Shown here: positions 10,376 to 22,174 of the stretch, piece after piece | How positions within the stretch are numbered: the stretch's first letter is position 1 | How the letters are laid out: each line of letters opens with the position of its first letter | Assembly: GCF_011075055.1 (NCBI RefSeq) | Contig: NC_058146.1 | Span: 9,473,820-9,537,819, forward strand | Reading direction: 5' to 3' | DNA from: Mangifera indica | Lineage: Eukaryota > Streptophyta > Magnoliopsida > Sapindales > Anacardiaceae | Length of the DNA: 64,000 nt | Notes under the pieces: generated by a model | Databases searched by the model: none | Told to the model about the DNA's origin: nothing | The model's input: the letters and a program-made list of their open reading frames with translations, nothing else | Translations under genes and position numbers: made by a program

Positions 10376-12797
10376 TGTAACATCCCTCCCTAGAAGTACT
10401 ACCCACCGAAGGAGAAATGTTACGAATTAATATCTGAAGCGTCTATTTTTTTTCTTTTTAAAATACTTTAAAATAAACGCATCATTAAAAGTGTTTAGGA
10501 AGTATTCCAAGAAAACTAAAAATCTGGAAGCAAACAAAAGATGTATATACTCATATGAAAACTCATATGAAAGTATCTAAAAACAGGGAGTAATCATATG
10601 CAACTATACCATAATCTCAAAAAGTTAAAAGTCGACAAGAACATGCCACTGTAGACCATAGATAACCTGCTCTAACCGAATCTACCTACGTTGACCTGAC
10701 CCTGCCTTGGAGCTACCTCGATCACCTATACCTGCAATTAGGAAAGAAAAAGGAAGTGAGAGATAAGAACACTCAGTAAGGGAAAAGAATTAAGTAAACT
10801 ATCTCATTTCCTGTTCTAACTCACTCTCAGAACTAATCCTTACTCATAACCCCCATAAAAATCGAGGGGATAATCTAGTTCATGCTTTACTATTTGGGTC
10901 ATACTTTGTCCCATCTGGTGTCTATTTGATACTTTCTAAAAACTGACTATAGGGATTTGACACTTTTCTAAGCTCGAGCTCTCTTCTTTTCTCTCACTAC
11001 ACCATTTCTGAATCTGAATCAAACTCTACTACGAGCATGCTCTACTATGAGTAGACCCTATTAAGGGTCTATGTCTTACTACGGACGTGCCCTGCTACGG
11101 GCGGTATAGTGTAAAGTGCCCTCTCATAGTTCATAGCATGCATGCGGTCTTATATCTTACTAATTTTGCTTTTATCTAAATTTATTCATAACTCACCAAA
11201 CATTACTCTTGGGATGACCCCTAAATCTTGAGCCCCAAATTCCTTTTCTTGTTTTTCTTCCTTTTCTTGTTTTTCTTTCTTTTCTTCTTCTTTTCTTTTT
11301 CTCTCCTTTCTTTCCTTTCCTTTCCTTTCTTCTCTTTCTTTTCCTTTCCAAAACTGTGAAATACTGTTCACAACCATGTTCATTTGACAGGGCAGCCTTC
11401 TCTTTCATACAATTTCATAGTCCAAACGGTTCCTAATTCATACAAGCTATATATAGTTGAAAAGAGGATTCAAAGAGCTTTCCAAAAAACTATAATAGCA
11501 CTCATAATTCATTCAATAAGGCAGTCAAAAGGTGAGATAAAAATCAGTGGCAAAAATAGCCTCATCTGTTTATTTGGTAAAGTAGTCCTTGTAGTTCATA
11601 CAATATTTAATAGTCCAAATGATCCCCAATTCATACAAGCTATATATAATTGAAAATATGATTCAAAAAGCTTTCCAAAAAGCTATAATAGTACTCATAA
11701 TTCATTCCATAAGGCAGTCAAAAAATGGGATAAAATCAGTAGCAAAACTACCCCTTCTGTTTATTTGGTAAAACAGTCCTTGTGGTTCATACAATATTTA
11801 ACAGTTTAATGATCTATAATTCATACAAGCTATATATCATTGGAAAGAGGATTCAAAGAGTTTTCCAACAAGCTATAATAGTACTCATAATTCATTCCAT
11901 AAGGCAGTCAAAATATGGGATAAAATCAATAGCAAAACTACCTTTTCTGTTTATTTGGTAAAACAGTCCTTGTGGTTCATACAATATTTAACAGTCCAAA
12001 TTATCCATAATTCATACAAGCTATATATCATTGGAAAGAGGATTCAAATATTTTTCCAACAAGATATAATAGCACTCATAATTCATCAGGTAAGGTAGCC
12101 AAAACATGGGACGAAGTCTGTGGCAAAACTGTAAATATTATGTAACTCTCTGCCATCAACAAAATCACACACATAGACACCCCAAATGACAAAACAACAT
12201 TTCTCAACTTCAAAATCATCCTTTATAACATAGATCCAAGGAACCAAAAGCCTAAAACATGCAAGATATCAAGGATGATACCTCTTACCTTGTTTCAAGC
12301 CAAATCTTTGCAAGTTGGCTTCCTTCTCTTTGTTTTGCTTCCTTTATCACCAAAACCACTTTAAATCAATACCAAAACACACTAACATATTCACATAACA
12401 TGCATATAAACATAGATAAAGGGAAAGGAAGGAGATCTTTGGTTACCAAAACTTCCAAGTGCTTCCTTTTTTTTTATTTTCTTTCTTGTCTTCCAAACTC
12501 CTTCAAATCCTTCCTTTTTCTTCAAGAAAACAAAGAAAAAGCATGAAGAATGGTGGTTGCTGGAATATGGACGGGAAATGATGGAAAAGTCTTGAAGTTT
12601 CTTGGTTTTGTCTTTTATTTTTCTCTTTTTATCTTTATCTCCTTCTCTTTATCTCTTTATCTCTTTTTGTTTTTTTTTTTTGTCTTTTTGTATATATATA
12701 TAAACACACCCATACATATATATATTTAAAATTATAAATATCCCAAAATATGGTCAAAAGATATAAATGCCCCTGAAATGTACCTGAGGGTATTACA
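10376..12797 (-). mobile_element. solo LTR of a Gypsy retrotransposon
   Basis: A 2422-bp segment with TGTAACATCC and GGTATTACA ends (on the minus strand, TGTAATACC...GGATGTTACA) is flanked by the perfect 5-bp duplication AAGTC at 10371-10375 and 12798-12802. No internal region is present, so it is a solo LTR left by recombination between two LTRs. It is the same family as the LTRs at 37947-39983 and 42834-45002. It contains a short motif array (about 11015-11110), a pyrimidine-rich tract (about 11230-11350), a 191-bp tandem repeat and a (TA)n tract. Frames inside it are non-coding. Confidence 0.9.
11436..12120. repeat. tandem repeat in LTR, about 191 bp, four copies
   Basis: The block ATTCATACAAGCTATATAT starts at 11436, 11629, 11819 and 12010, giving spacings of 193, 190 and 191 bp. 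Each unit also holds CTATAATAGYACTCATAATTCAT and a TTATTTGGTAAA block. The homologous LTRs carry three units (43555-44090) and one unit (about 39110-39230). Confidence 0.85.
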
Positions 12798-12802
12798 AAG
12801 TC

Positions 12803-15480
12803 ATAAGCAAGAAAGAAAGGGTAGATCTCAGTAAAAAAAAGACCTAATAAAGATGAATATGCTTTTTGCTGAGAGAAGGGACATTGGAAGAAAGATTGCT
12901 TGAAGTGACAAAGGAAAGATAAAGGTAAGACCAAAGTTACTCTAGATGCATGTGTAGTTGAACTTGAAGAAAATGAGTCAGACTTTGCTTTAGTAAGTCT
13001 ACCATCGATATCTTAGTGTGATGAATGGCTTCTAGATTTGGGTTGCACTTACCAAATGTGTCCACACAAGGAATGGTTCTTCAATTATGAAAAACTAAAT
13101 GGTGGAGTTATTTTCATGGGTAATGATAGCCCTTGTAAAACAATGGGGATAGGTTTAATTCGGTTAAAGAATAATGATGGATCAACTAGAGTTATGATAA
13201 ATGTTCGATATGTACCACAGTTGAAGAAAAATCTCATCTCTTAAGGAGTTTTAGAATCTAAAGGCTTCAATGTGTCAATACGAGATGAAGTTTTGAAAGT
13301 TATCTCTGATGCCCTTATAGTGATGAAAGGTACAAGAAGAAATAACTTGTATTATTATAATAGTGGTACAGTTTTTGAATCAACAGTAGCAGTATCCAAA
13401 AAAGATGTAGATGATGAAGCAACTAGACTTTGACATATGCATTTGAGACATGCAAGGGAAAAAACTTTATTTAGTTTAGTGAAACAACTCTTATTGAAAG
13501 GAGTAAATACCTGCAAGTTGGATTTTTGTAAGCACTGTGTCTTAGGAAAATAGACTAAAGTAAAATTTAATACTGCAATTCATAATACTGAAGGTATTTT
13601 GGATTATGTTCACTCTAATGTGTGGGGACCTATTAAAACAACTTCCATGGTAGGTAAACACTACTTTGTTACTTTTGTTGATGACTTTTTTAGAAGAACA
13701 TGGTGTGCACTTTAAAGAAGAAGAATGACGTAATAGTTATTTTCCTAAAATGGAAAAAAGATGGTTGAAACTTAAACTATCAGAAAGATCAAACGACTAA
13801 GGATTGATAATAGTGGTAAGCATACTAGTGATTTGTTTTTTGAAGTTTGTCAGGCTGAAGGTATTATACGTCATTTCTCAGTCAAATAAACACCACAATT
13901 GAATAAGGTGGTTGAACGCCTGAATCGAACCTTGTTGGAGAAGGTTAGACGTATGTTGTCCAATGCTAGGTTGGGCAAAACATTTTGGGCTGAGGTAGTT
14001 ACATATACATGTCATCTTATTAATCGTTTACCATCCATTGCAATTGAGGGAAAAACACTCCTTGAGGTATGGTTTGGAAAACATACTAATGATTATGATT
14101 CCTTACGTATGTTTGGTTCTATTGTCTATTATCATACAAAAGAGTCTAAATTAGATCCAAGAGCTAAAAAAACAATTTTCATGGGGATTAGTTTTGGAGT
14201 GAAAGGATATCGTCTTTGGTGTCCAAATTAAAAAAAAAAAAATCATTCACAGTAGGGATGTTACCTTTGATGAATCTGTCATGTTAAAAAAGGAAACAAA
14301 GAAGACCGATGATACCCAACTACAAGTAGAGTGTACTCCGCAACAGGTGGAGTTTGAGACAATCACAACAATAAACCCAACAAGAGTTGTTAAAAATGAT
14401 AGTGATACTCCAATGGTAGAGAAAGAGAGTGAAATGGAGAGGTTTTAACCTAAGAATCTCAATAGCAACAAGAATCAATTACATCACATAGGCTAAAATG
14501 AGAAATATGTAAACCTACTCGATTTGCTGATATGGTGGCCTATACACTTCCAATTGTAGATGATGATATTCCTTCCACCTATAAAGAAGCAGTTAGAAGT
14601 TTAGAAGCTAAAAAGTGCAAGAAAGCCATGAATGAGGAATTACAATCCTTTTAGAAAAATGAAACTTGGTAGTTAGTTCAATTATCGAAGAACAGGAAGG
14701 TAATTGGATGCAAGTGGGTGTATACAAGAAAAGATGGATTTCCTAACAAAGAAGATGTTCACTTAAGGCAAAGTTGGTAACAAAAAGCTACGCTCAAAAA
14801 GAAGAGATTGATTTCAATGAGGTATTTTCTCTAGTTGTTAAGCATTTCTCCATTAGAATTTTGTTGGCCTTGGTAGCACAATTGAATCTTGAACTAGTTC
14901 AACTTGATGTGAAAATTGTATTTCTACACGGTAATTTGGAAGAAGAAATCTACATGACTCAACCTGAAGGATTTAAGGTTGCTAATAAAGAGAATTGGGT
15001 TTGCAAACTGAAAAGATCAGTTTATGGATTGAAACAATCACCAAGATAGTGGTACAAACAATTTGATCGATTAATGATGGAGCATAGGTACACAAAAAAC
15101 AAGTATGATAATTGTGTATATTTTCGCAAACTACAAGATAAGTTTTTCATTTATCTATTATTGTATGTTAATGATATGTTGATAACTTCAAAGAATCATG
15201 AAGAAATTAAGAAATTGAAGACACAACTCAATCAAGAATTTGAAATGAAAGATCTGGGAGAAGCCAAGAAGATTCTAGACATGGAGATTAGTAGAGATAG
15301 AAAAAGAAGCAAGGTTAGTTTGTCTCAGAAAAAATATTTGAAAAAAGTGCTACACCATTTTGGTATTTCTGAGAAGTCAAAACCTGTAAATACTTCATTT
15401 GCTCCTCATTTCAAGATTAGTGCATCCTTATCTCCATGTACAGATGAAGAGCGAAGATATATGTTACGAGTTCTAATTAC
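12803..15480 (+). pseudogene. Copia pol of element B (gag zinc knuckle, PR, IN, RT)
   Basis: In order: a decayed gag zinc knuckle (about 12855-12905), protease (LLDLGCTYQMCPHKEWF at about 13024, where DSGC is expected), GAG-pre-integrase (about 13430-13560), integrase (about 13570-14230, including VVERLNRTLLEKVRRML and FWAEVV), and RT (about 14530-15480, QLDVKIVFLHGNLEEEIYM and YGLKQSP). The usual YVDD box reads YVND (LLLYVNDMLIT), which would inactivate RT. Several stops and frameshifts are present. The reading ends at about 15470, so most of RNase H and the 3' LTR are missing. Domain order PR-IN-RT defines Copia. Confidence 0.9.
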
Positions 15481-15484
15481 TCAA

Positions 15485-16590
15485 AAGTGATAAAATAAAA
15501 ATAATAGAGACTAATCACTCAAATACCAAAACATAATATCATAGATGAAGTCTCAAAAGCATAGATAAATTTTTATAATAAACATGAAAAAATATTAAAA
15601 CTCTTCAATTTATATAAACTTTTATCAAACATGTATTTTAATTAAAATCTAAGTCTTCATTTTCATCATCAAATATCGCATCTTCTTCATTATCAAATTT
15701 TTAATGTCCGATTTCATCCATTTCTTCATAAGAGGATTTGTATTATAAGAGCTCTTTATCCTTATACATTGATTTAGGGTTAGATTTAACAAAAGAAGAG
15801 ATTTTGGTTTTTTTTTGTTGTGGCCTCAACCCTACCAATGTAAGAACTTGTAGTAGATTACACTGTATTGTACAGTGCACTTAGGCTCAGCTCTTTTCAT
15901 ATATAATAAAAAAAAAACACGCAACACAAGATTAACAAGAATAGAATATAGTAATAAAATGTAAGATGTATAGTGGAATGAAAAACAAATTACATTATAT
16001 TTACATATGTAATAAAAAAAATACATTGATGTGTCAATGTCACAAGAAATTTTACTTGCACAATAACAAATATATTACAAACTTAACACTATATCAACGA
16101 AAATCTTTCGTATTTCACCAAGGATGAACAATTTTTTAAACCTAAAAGTCATTAGAGACTTGTCGAAAAAATTCACAAACATATCGAAAAGTGTTCAATA
16201 TTGACGAAAAATATGTATAGTTGTTGGAATAATTTTGCAACCCATTAGAGAAACACCAAAGCGCCAAAATATTACAAAAATCTATCAGAAATCTTGTTGA
16301 GTTGATGGAGATTCCATCGAAGGAATAGACAAAAAAGCAAAAAGTTAGATGTTAGAGTAAGTTGTATATAAGAGTGATATAAAAAAAAAAACCTTATATT
16401 TATAATATTAGAGTAAGTTAAAAAGTGCACTTTGTTGGTCCTTTTTCTTTCTTCTGAAGCACAATGAAATGGTACTTAAGTTGTGTCTTTGAATTTTTTC
16501 TCACCTTGGATATCTAGAAGCGTTGGACCTATTGTATTGAGGAGATTCTTGCTTAAGCGCATTTAAAGCATGCTTTTAACAATTATGCTT
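15485..16590 (-). mobile_element. internally deleted hAT-like element, minus strand
   Basis: From about 16590 down to 15890 it is an inverted copy of 17545-18190, the 5' region of the hAT element on the plus strand. From about 15830 to 15640 the minus strand encodes an acidic tail with DEEMDEIGH-like and NEEDAIFDDENEDLD stretches, resembling the C-terminal tail of hAT transposases. This fits a copy that lost the transposase body. Ends and target duplication were not resolved. Confidence 0.5.
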
Positions 16591-16599
16591 AACAGACAT

Positions 16600-17545
16600 T
16601 AAAATTCCCAATAATACAAATGAGGCTTTAAGTCACCCTAAGTGGAAAATTGTTGTCCTTGAAAAAGTTCAAGCCTTAGAAAAGAATGACATGTGGGAAT
16701 AACAAGAGCTTCCAAATAGAGAACATTTGATCGGGTTTAAGTGAATTTTTACCATCAAACACAACACTAACAAAAGCATAAATAGATTCAAGGCTTTTCT
16801 TCTTGCAAAAGGGTTTACCCAATCATATGGAGTGGATTATGAGGAGACATTTTCCCCTTTTGCCAAACATAACTCCATTTGTGTATTTCTATCTCTGGTA
16901 GTTAATATGGATTGGCCCCTTCATCAACTTGACGTTAAAAACACTTTCCTAAATATTGACCTAGAGGAATAAGTCTACAAGGATATTCCTTAAAGATTAG
17001 AATCAACATCCAATACTGGGAAAGTGTGTAAACTTTGCAAGTTGTTATACAGGTTAAAGCAATTTCCACGGACTTGGTTCATATGGGTAATTAAACTATT
17101 CTCATAGTTCACATGAATGACACTATTATCACCAAAGATGATCATAAAGGAATAGAGGATTTTAAGAAACGTTTGGCCAAAAAAATATGAAATTAAGGAC
17201 ATGGGAAATCTTAGGCATTTCCTGGGAATGGAGGTCATCAGGTCAAAAGTTGGTATTTTTATTTCTCAATGAAAGTATGTTATTAATCTACTAAAGGAGA
17301 TCGATATGCTTAGGTGCAAACCAATTGAAACCCCTATAGATCCTTTAAATGAACTAGGGGTTGAAGAAAGAGACGCTCTAGTAAATAAAAGAATATATCA
17401 AAGCTTAGTTGGAAAACTAATCTATGTTTCTCATACCTAACTTGATATTTGTTTTGTTGTGAGTATGATGAGTAGGTTTATGAATAACCCTACTAAAAAA
17501 CATATAAATGCTACTTACAAAATATTACAATATTTGAATAGCAAG
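16600..17545 (+). pseudogene. Copia reverse transcriptase/RNase H fragment
   Basis: Frames in this strand match plant Copia RT: KGFTQSYGVDYEETFSPFAK-like text near 16800-16865, RT end (KKYEIKDMGNLRHFLGMEV near 17185-17237), then KYVINLLKEIDMLRCKPIETP and YQSLVGKLIYVSHT leading to the RNase H linker. Frameshifts and stops are frequent. It lies exactly between two inverted hAT arms and differs from Copia element B. Confidence 0.8.
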
Positions 17546-18190
17546 CCAACATAGTTGTTAAAAGTGTGCTTAGACGACAAGCTCCTTAAGGCAATAGGTC
17601 CAATGCTTTTGGACATCCAAGGCAAGTGAAAGTTCAAAGGCATATTCTAAGTGTCACTTTATTACACTTTAGAAGAAGGAAAAAACGCTAACAAAATGCG
17701 CTTTTTAGCGTACCTTAATATTATAAATATAAGTTATTGTTTTTTTATATCACTCTTATATACAAGTTACTATAGCAACTAACTTTTTGCTTTTTGGTCT
17801 ATTTCTTCATGGAATCTCTATCAACCCAACAAGATTTTCGGTAGATTTTTGTAATATTCTGACTCTTTGGAGTTTCTTTAGTGCGTTATGAAATTATTTT
17901 GGCAACTATAATATTTTTTGTCAACATTGAACACTTTCCGGTGTGTTTATGAACTTTTTTAGCAAGTCTTTGACAACTTTTAGGTCTAAAAAGTTTTTCA
18001 TCTTTGGTAAAATACGAAATATTTTTGTTGGTGTAGTGTTGAGCTTGTAATATATTTGTTGTGTATGTAAAATTTATTGTGACATTGACATATCAATGTA
18101 CTTTTTTATTATGTATGTAATATAATATAATATGTTTTTCATTACACTATACATCCAATAATTTATTAATATATTCTACTTTTATTAATT
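17545..18190 (+). repeat. 5' region of hAT element, right arm of inverted repeat
   Basis: Inverted counterpart of 15890-16590. Matching blocks include TTGTTAAAAG near the outer end, CAATAGGTCCAA, ATATCACTCTTATATACAAG, ACAAGATTTTC and TGTGACATTGACATATCAATGTA. It precedes the hAT coding region, so it probably is the leader/promoter part of that element. Confidence 0.7.
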
Positions 18191-18199
18191 TTGTGCAAT

Positions 18200-19255
18200 G
18201 TATAAGTCTTCTTCTCAAGATTAGAATGACGCTAACAGAGATCCAACTTATAAGCATGCAGGTTTAGTTGATCCTAACAACAAAAGGAATTTAATATGTA
18301 ATTTTTGTGAGAAAGTAAAAAGAAGGGGAGTATTTTAAGCAAAGAAACACCTTGCTGGAGGGTATAAAGATGTGAAGCAGTGTACCAAATGCCCCCCATG
18401 TCCGTGAGGAGATTTACGTTACTTGAATGCTAAAGTTTCAAGTAAAGCAATTAAAAGTGGGAACTTGTTTACTGATATATGTAATGTCGATTGTTTGAAA
18501 GATGATGACAATGAAAATGATATTGTCTCTTCCGCAAAGAAATTTACAAGTGGTGGAAGTAAATATTTTGTTCAAAGTTACAACTACAGTTAACGATCTA
18601 ATGTTTAGAGCCTTATGGATGCATACATAGCTAAAGACTATAAGAAAATATGGCAAGATAAGAAGAAAGATGGGAGGAGACAATCCACCATAAATATGGC
18701 CTACTTGAAAGAATTTAGGGATAAAGCTTGTTAAGATATAACTATGATATATGATGCAGATATAACTTTTAATACTGTGTAGTTTTATGGTTATGATTTA
18801 GCCAATTGGGCAGTATGAAATTAGGATGAAGCCTCCCAATTATCATGATGTGAGAGTTCCCTTACTAAATAAGGAGTGTGAAAGGGTGAATAATTCAATT
18901 AAAAAATATAAGGAAAAGTAGGCAAAATAATGTTACAGCATGATGGTATATGGATGGACAAATAAGACTTATAGGACTCTAATTAATTTTTTGGTGAACT
19001 TCCCTAGCAGATCAATCTTTGAGTCTGTTGATACTTCTACATATGCAAAAACAGGGGAAATTTTGTTTGATCAAATGGTGAAGAAGATTGGTGCACAACA
19101 TGTAGTTCAATTTGTAGTTGACAATGCATCAAACAATATATTAACTTGTGTGATTGGGTTAAAATTTTGAACTTTTGTTTATTCTTTCCATTCAATAGTT
19201 CTTGTATTGAAATTTATTTGTTATTTGAATATCTAATTTATTTTTTAGGAAAATT
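18200..19255 (+). pseudogene. hAT transposase (BED finger and DUF659), decayed
   Basis: The first part reads DPTYKHAGLVDPNNKRNLIC then NFCEKVKRRGVF, and a KHLAGGYKDVKQCTKCP block: a BED-type zinc finger (C-x2-C...H...C). At 18940-19170 comes a DUF659/RNase H-like segment: GWTNKTYRTLINFLVN, FESVDTSTYAKTG and VVQFVVDNASNN, holding one of the catalytic Asp regions. Multiple stops lie between. The C-terminal dimerisation domain is absent; the sequence passes at about 19250 into another hAT terminus. Confidence 0.8.
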
Positions 19256-19259
19256 GTTC

Positions 19260-19936
19260 AATGGCTTCTATTGTTGAAGAGGGTCTTCTTCCTTTGTGGC
19301 AGAAGCCCATCTTCAACTTGTTTTAATTTGTTCAATTTTTTTAATTTTTTAATTTATTTATTTTTCCTTATATAAACTCATTCAACTTTTCTTCATTTTC
19401 AATTTTATTTACAAATCTCTTAATCTCAATTTTTTTTACTATATTTTTAATCTCATTTTCTCTTATCAACTCTCTTTCAAAAACTGTTTGAATTCATAAA
19501 TAATAATTCTTTGTATTTATAATTTTATATTTATTTTATAAAGATGAGTAGATAAATGATATAATATATATATTTTATTTATGTTTTGTAATTTATATAG
19601 TATGTAAATTAATTAATTTATAATATATTATAAACTTATAATATTTTTTATTATGTAATTATGGTACTCTACCCAGCTCGAAGTCAATGGGTCTTCACAA
19701 GTCAATGGGTCAACCCTATATATATAGGCCAGACCTATATAACTATGGCATCCCAACCCTATATATATAACTATGGTACCCCAACCCTATATATGTAGGT
19801 TAGGCCTTAGGCCTTCACAAGTCAATAGGTCAACCCAGCTCGAAGGCCCATTACTGTATGGGCCTAAGGCTCGGCTCTACCCGACCCATTAGTCCGATGG
19901 GCCAAGCCAAAGCCGACTTGGCCTACGCATTGACAT
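19260..19936. mobile_element. hAT terminus, homologous to the 985-bp hAT at 25035
   Basis: This stretch parallels 25210-26019: shared blocks include CTCAATCTCAATT, TCATAAATAATAATTCTTTRTATTTATAATTT, GAGTAGATAAATG and the closing GGCCCATTACTGT...GACATCTCTA. It ends with the hAT terminus CATTGACATCTCTA at 19936 and abuts a Copia gag on the minus strand. The left terminus was not found, so it is a truncated copy or the 3' end of the hAT to its left. Confidence 0.65.
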
Positions 19937-20460
19937 CTCTAGCCATGAATATTCTTGTTTGATGTGACTAGACATCTTACATTCATAACATATAATATGA
20001 CTTGCCTTTTATATTCATCATCATCTCTCACTTTATGCCTATGCAAATTCCTTCCTTCACTTTCTATTATTTCGTGCAAGAAACTGTGTACTTTTCTTGC
20101 TAGAAGACTTACATCCTCTTCATTTTTGTTCTTCATTCATAGAGGAATCTCCTTCTTCACTAACTACCTTGAGAGTTATACCTTTCTTGCTTTTTTGCTC
20201 TTTGCTCTCATTTTCCCTTGATTTTCTTTTCATTTCAAAAGTCAGAAGACTACATCAACTCATCCATTTGCATTATGCTCAAGTCCCTTGACTCCTCAAT
20301 TGTTGTTACTTTAATATTCCGACATTTTGGTAATGACTTTTCTTAATAAATTTGATGGTCTCAAATTTCTCTTCTAATCCTTTCAAAACTAAATTTGGAA
20401 AGCTCTAATACATATTTGTTGTGCTCTCACATGCGCAACTGATTTGAACTTTATAGCATT
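19937..20460 (-). pseudogene. Copia gag fragment with zinc knuckle, minus strand
   Basis: The minus strand gives NEEDVSLLARKVHSFL followed by a basic stretch and a zinc knuckle read as CYECKMSSHIKQEY (the last Cys replaced by Tyr), typical of Sirevirus/Copia gag. Upstream, a KVTTIEESRDLS-type block lies near 20300. Stops and frameshifts are present. The reading breaks at 19937, where the hAT terminus begins. Confidence 0.7.
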
Positions 20461-20679
20461 AAGAGCACAAAACAAAATGTTAATAGTTTTTACTTATAAA
20501 TTTAATTTCTTTTCATTATCAACCGTATATTCGACTTTGTTAAAGGTCTTTACGTATAAAATCTCTTCATTCTATAATTTTCCACAAATTACAATCTAGG
20601 ACCTAAAGTGTAGTCTCATTATAATTGTCCATTAGGTATAATTTACACTACAAAATACTAGTGGTCTAGTCTTGAATTA

Positions 20680-21420
20680 TCGTTCACTTAACAAAGGTGT
20701 TGATGTGCTAGCCATATTTTAATCGTCTTCAACCTTAGAAGTAGTTAAATTTTTTATTCTAGGATCCAAGTTTTGATGTTAATTGTAAAACTAATATTGT
20801 TAAATTACTCCTGGAGAGAGAGTTAACAAGAGTTTAAAAATATTGTGAATTAGAAACTTAATCAAACACAATCAATCTTGACGAATAATAAAAAATTAAA
20901 CAATATATAAAGTGCAGTTAATCAAGGAGAGAGAAGAGAAGAGATTGCTCAATCAGTTTACAGAGGTTTAAAATTTCTATCCCAAATCTCATACATTCAA
21001 CTTCTTCAATGAGACCCCCTTAAAGTTCCAATAACATGTATCAACTCAATACACTAGTTTTGTTGGGTCTTCCGCCTTTGTAATAGTTTATCAAGATATT
21101 TCCCAATATAATATTTATACAAAATTTTGCCCAATTTTGTTTAAGTAAAAACTGATTACAATGTCACTAACTAGGTTGATTTACAACTGATTTCTCAAAC
21201 TTCTTCGAAAAAAGATGCGAGTTTGAGAACAAGCAGAGACTAAGGAATTAATAAAAATATAAGCTTTGAGAGTACAAACTGTAAAATGGTAAAAATATAA
21301 GTTTTACAAAAATCACTGTTGCAATTAGCAAAGACAGGTATAAAAAGAATCTTTGACTAATACTTTTGTAAACAATGCAGACCACTTGCTGCCTAAAACT
21401 CACTCAAAATTTGCCCATTA
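20680..21420 (-). repeat. possible Copia LTR/leader, minus strand
   Basis: Lies upstream (on the minus strand) of the gag fragment. AAC/AAT-rich and GAGAG-rich text around 20860-21060 resembles in style the Sirevirus LTR at 59022-60833. No TG...CA ends or PBS were resolved, so this is a positional inference. Confidence 0.3.
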
Positions 21421-21567
21421 AAACATATTATAAAAAATAAAATAGTTTCCATGCATGGTTTTCGCGCTATCTTGTCCCCTATCTTGTTTTTGTAGAGATA
21501 GCATGACAAAATGAGCTTAAGCTGTTTCTCCCTTGCCTTTCGTTAAGTATGGGCTTTGTTTTTGTCT

Positions 21568-21602
21568 AATAAACCCTTACTTCTCAAAAAAAAAAAAAAA
21601 AT
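21568..21602 (+). other. poly(A) tract after AATAAA, possible retroposed insert
   Basis: AATAAA at about 21570 is followed after some 10 bases by a run of 16 A. This could be the 3' end of a plus-strand retroposed transcript starting somewhere after 21400, or simply a poly(T) tract in the eRF1 3' region. No target duplication was identified. Confidence 0.3.
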
Positions 21603-21673
21603 CGAAACCGTGAGAGGGTATGTCAGAGACATAGCACTTATCACAAACAATCCATGGCTTTCATACCAATGAC

Positions 21674-21678
<5 letters not shown>

Positions 21679-21730
<52 letters not shown>
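21679..21730. repeat. (TA)n microsatellite in eRF1 3' region
   Basis: An uninterrupted TA dinucleotide run of about 52 bp. If the eRF1 mRNA extends this far it would carry a (UA)n stretch in its 3' UTR. Confidence 0.9.
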
Positions 21731-21733
<3 letters not shown>

Positions 21734-21739
21734 TATCTA

Positions 21740-21950
21740 TCATATATTTTAAAGGGGTGTTTGTTCCAGCAATAACCAAGTGCGCAACATACAGACTGCA
21801 GAGGCCTCCTCCATCCTTAAGCAGTAGCCCTTCCGACATTCTGTATCCATGATTTCTTTCCATTTGATCATACAGAGCAGCTCCATCGCAAAGTCCATAT
21901 GGCGTAACGGAATTAAGCTTGCTTTGCAGAGATATATCATGCGATTGCCC
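21740..21950 (-). other. eRF1 3'-UTR exon 2 (proximal end of range uncertain)
   Basis: Minus-strand sequence begins after the acceptor TTTATCAG (AG at 21952-21951). It contains a moderately GC-rich block (GATGGAGCTGCTCTGT near 21881-21896) unlike the AT-rich surroundings, consistent with transcribed sequence. The poly(A) site was not identified. A short frame here is probably not translated. Confidence 0.6.
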
Positions 21951-22098
21951 CTGATAAAGAAAGATTTAAGGTGATATACGGAAAAAAGAAAACCGTTAAG
22001 AGTGAACTCTACTATTAATTGTAGAGAAACATCAATCAATACAGCTAATACACAAAACAAGAAACTTTAGGATTAAAGACAAAAGCAGGAATTTAAAC
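21951..22098 (-). other. eRF1 3'-UTR intron, 148 nt
   Basis: Donor GAG/GTTTAAAT at 22099/22098 and acceptor CTTTCTTTATCAG/GGGC at 21951/21950. The junction is 82 nt downstream of the eRF1 stop codon, beyond the roughly 50-55 nt limit after which an exon junction complex marks the stop as premature. Predicted from sequence, not from transcripts. Confidence 0.7.
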
Positions 22099-22174
22099 CT
22101 CAGGCGCAATGCGGTGTGTGCTGGTGCAGGCTTTTCACCCCATCTCCCTGCACCAGCAGTGGAGTACGTTTGAT

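Noticed and set aside
11186..11408. Lys/Glu-rich frames in the solo Gypsy LTR
   Set aside because: They are translations of the pyrimidine-rich TTTCC-type tract of the LTR; the same tract occurs at 38920-39020 and, inverted, at 44120-44240.
21543..22060. Minus-strand frames of 103-106 codons downstream of eRF1
   Set aside because: They lie in the eRF1 3'-UTR exon, intron and (TA)n run; one is a YI repeat from the microsatellite.
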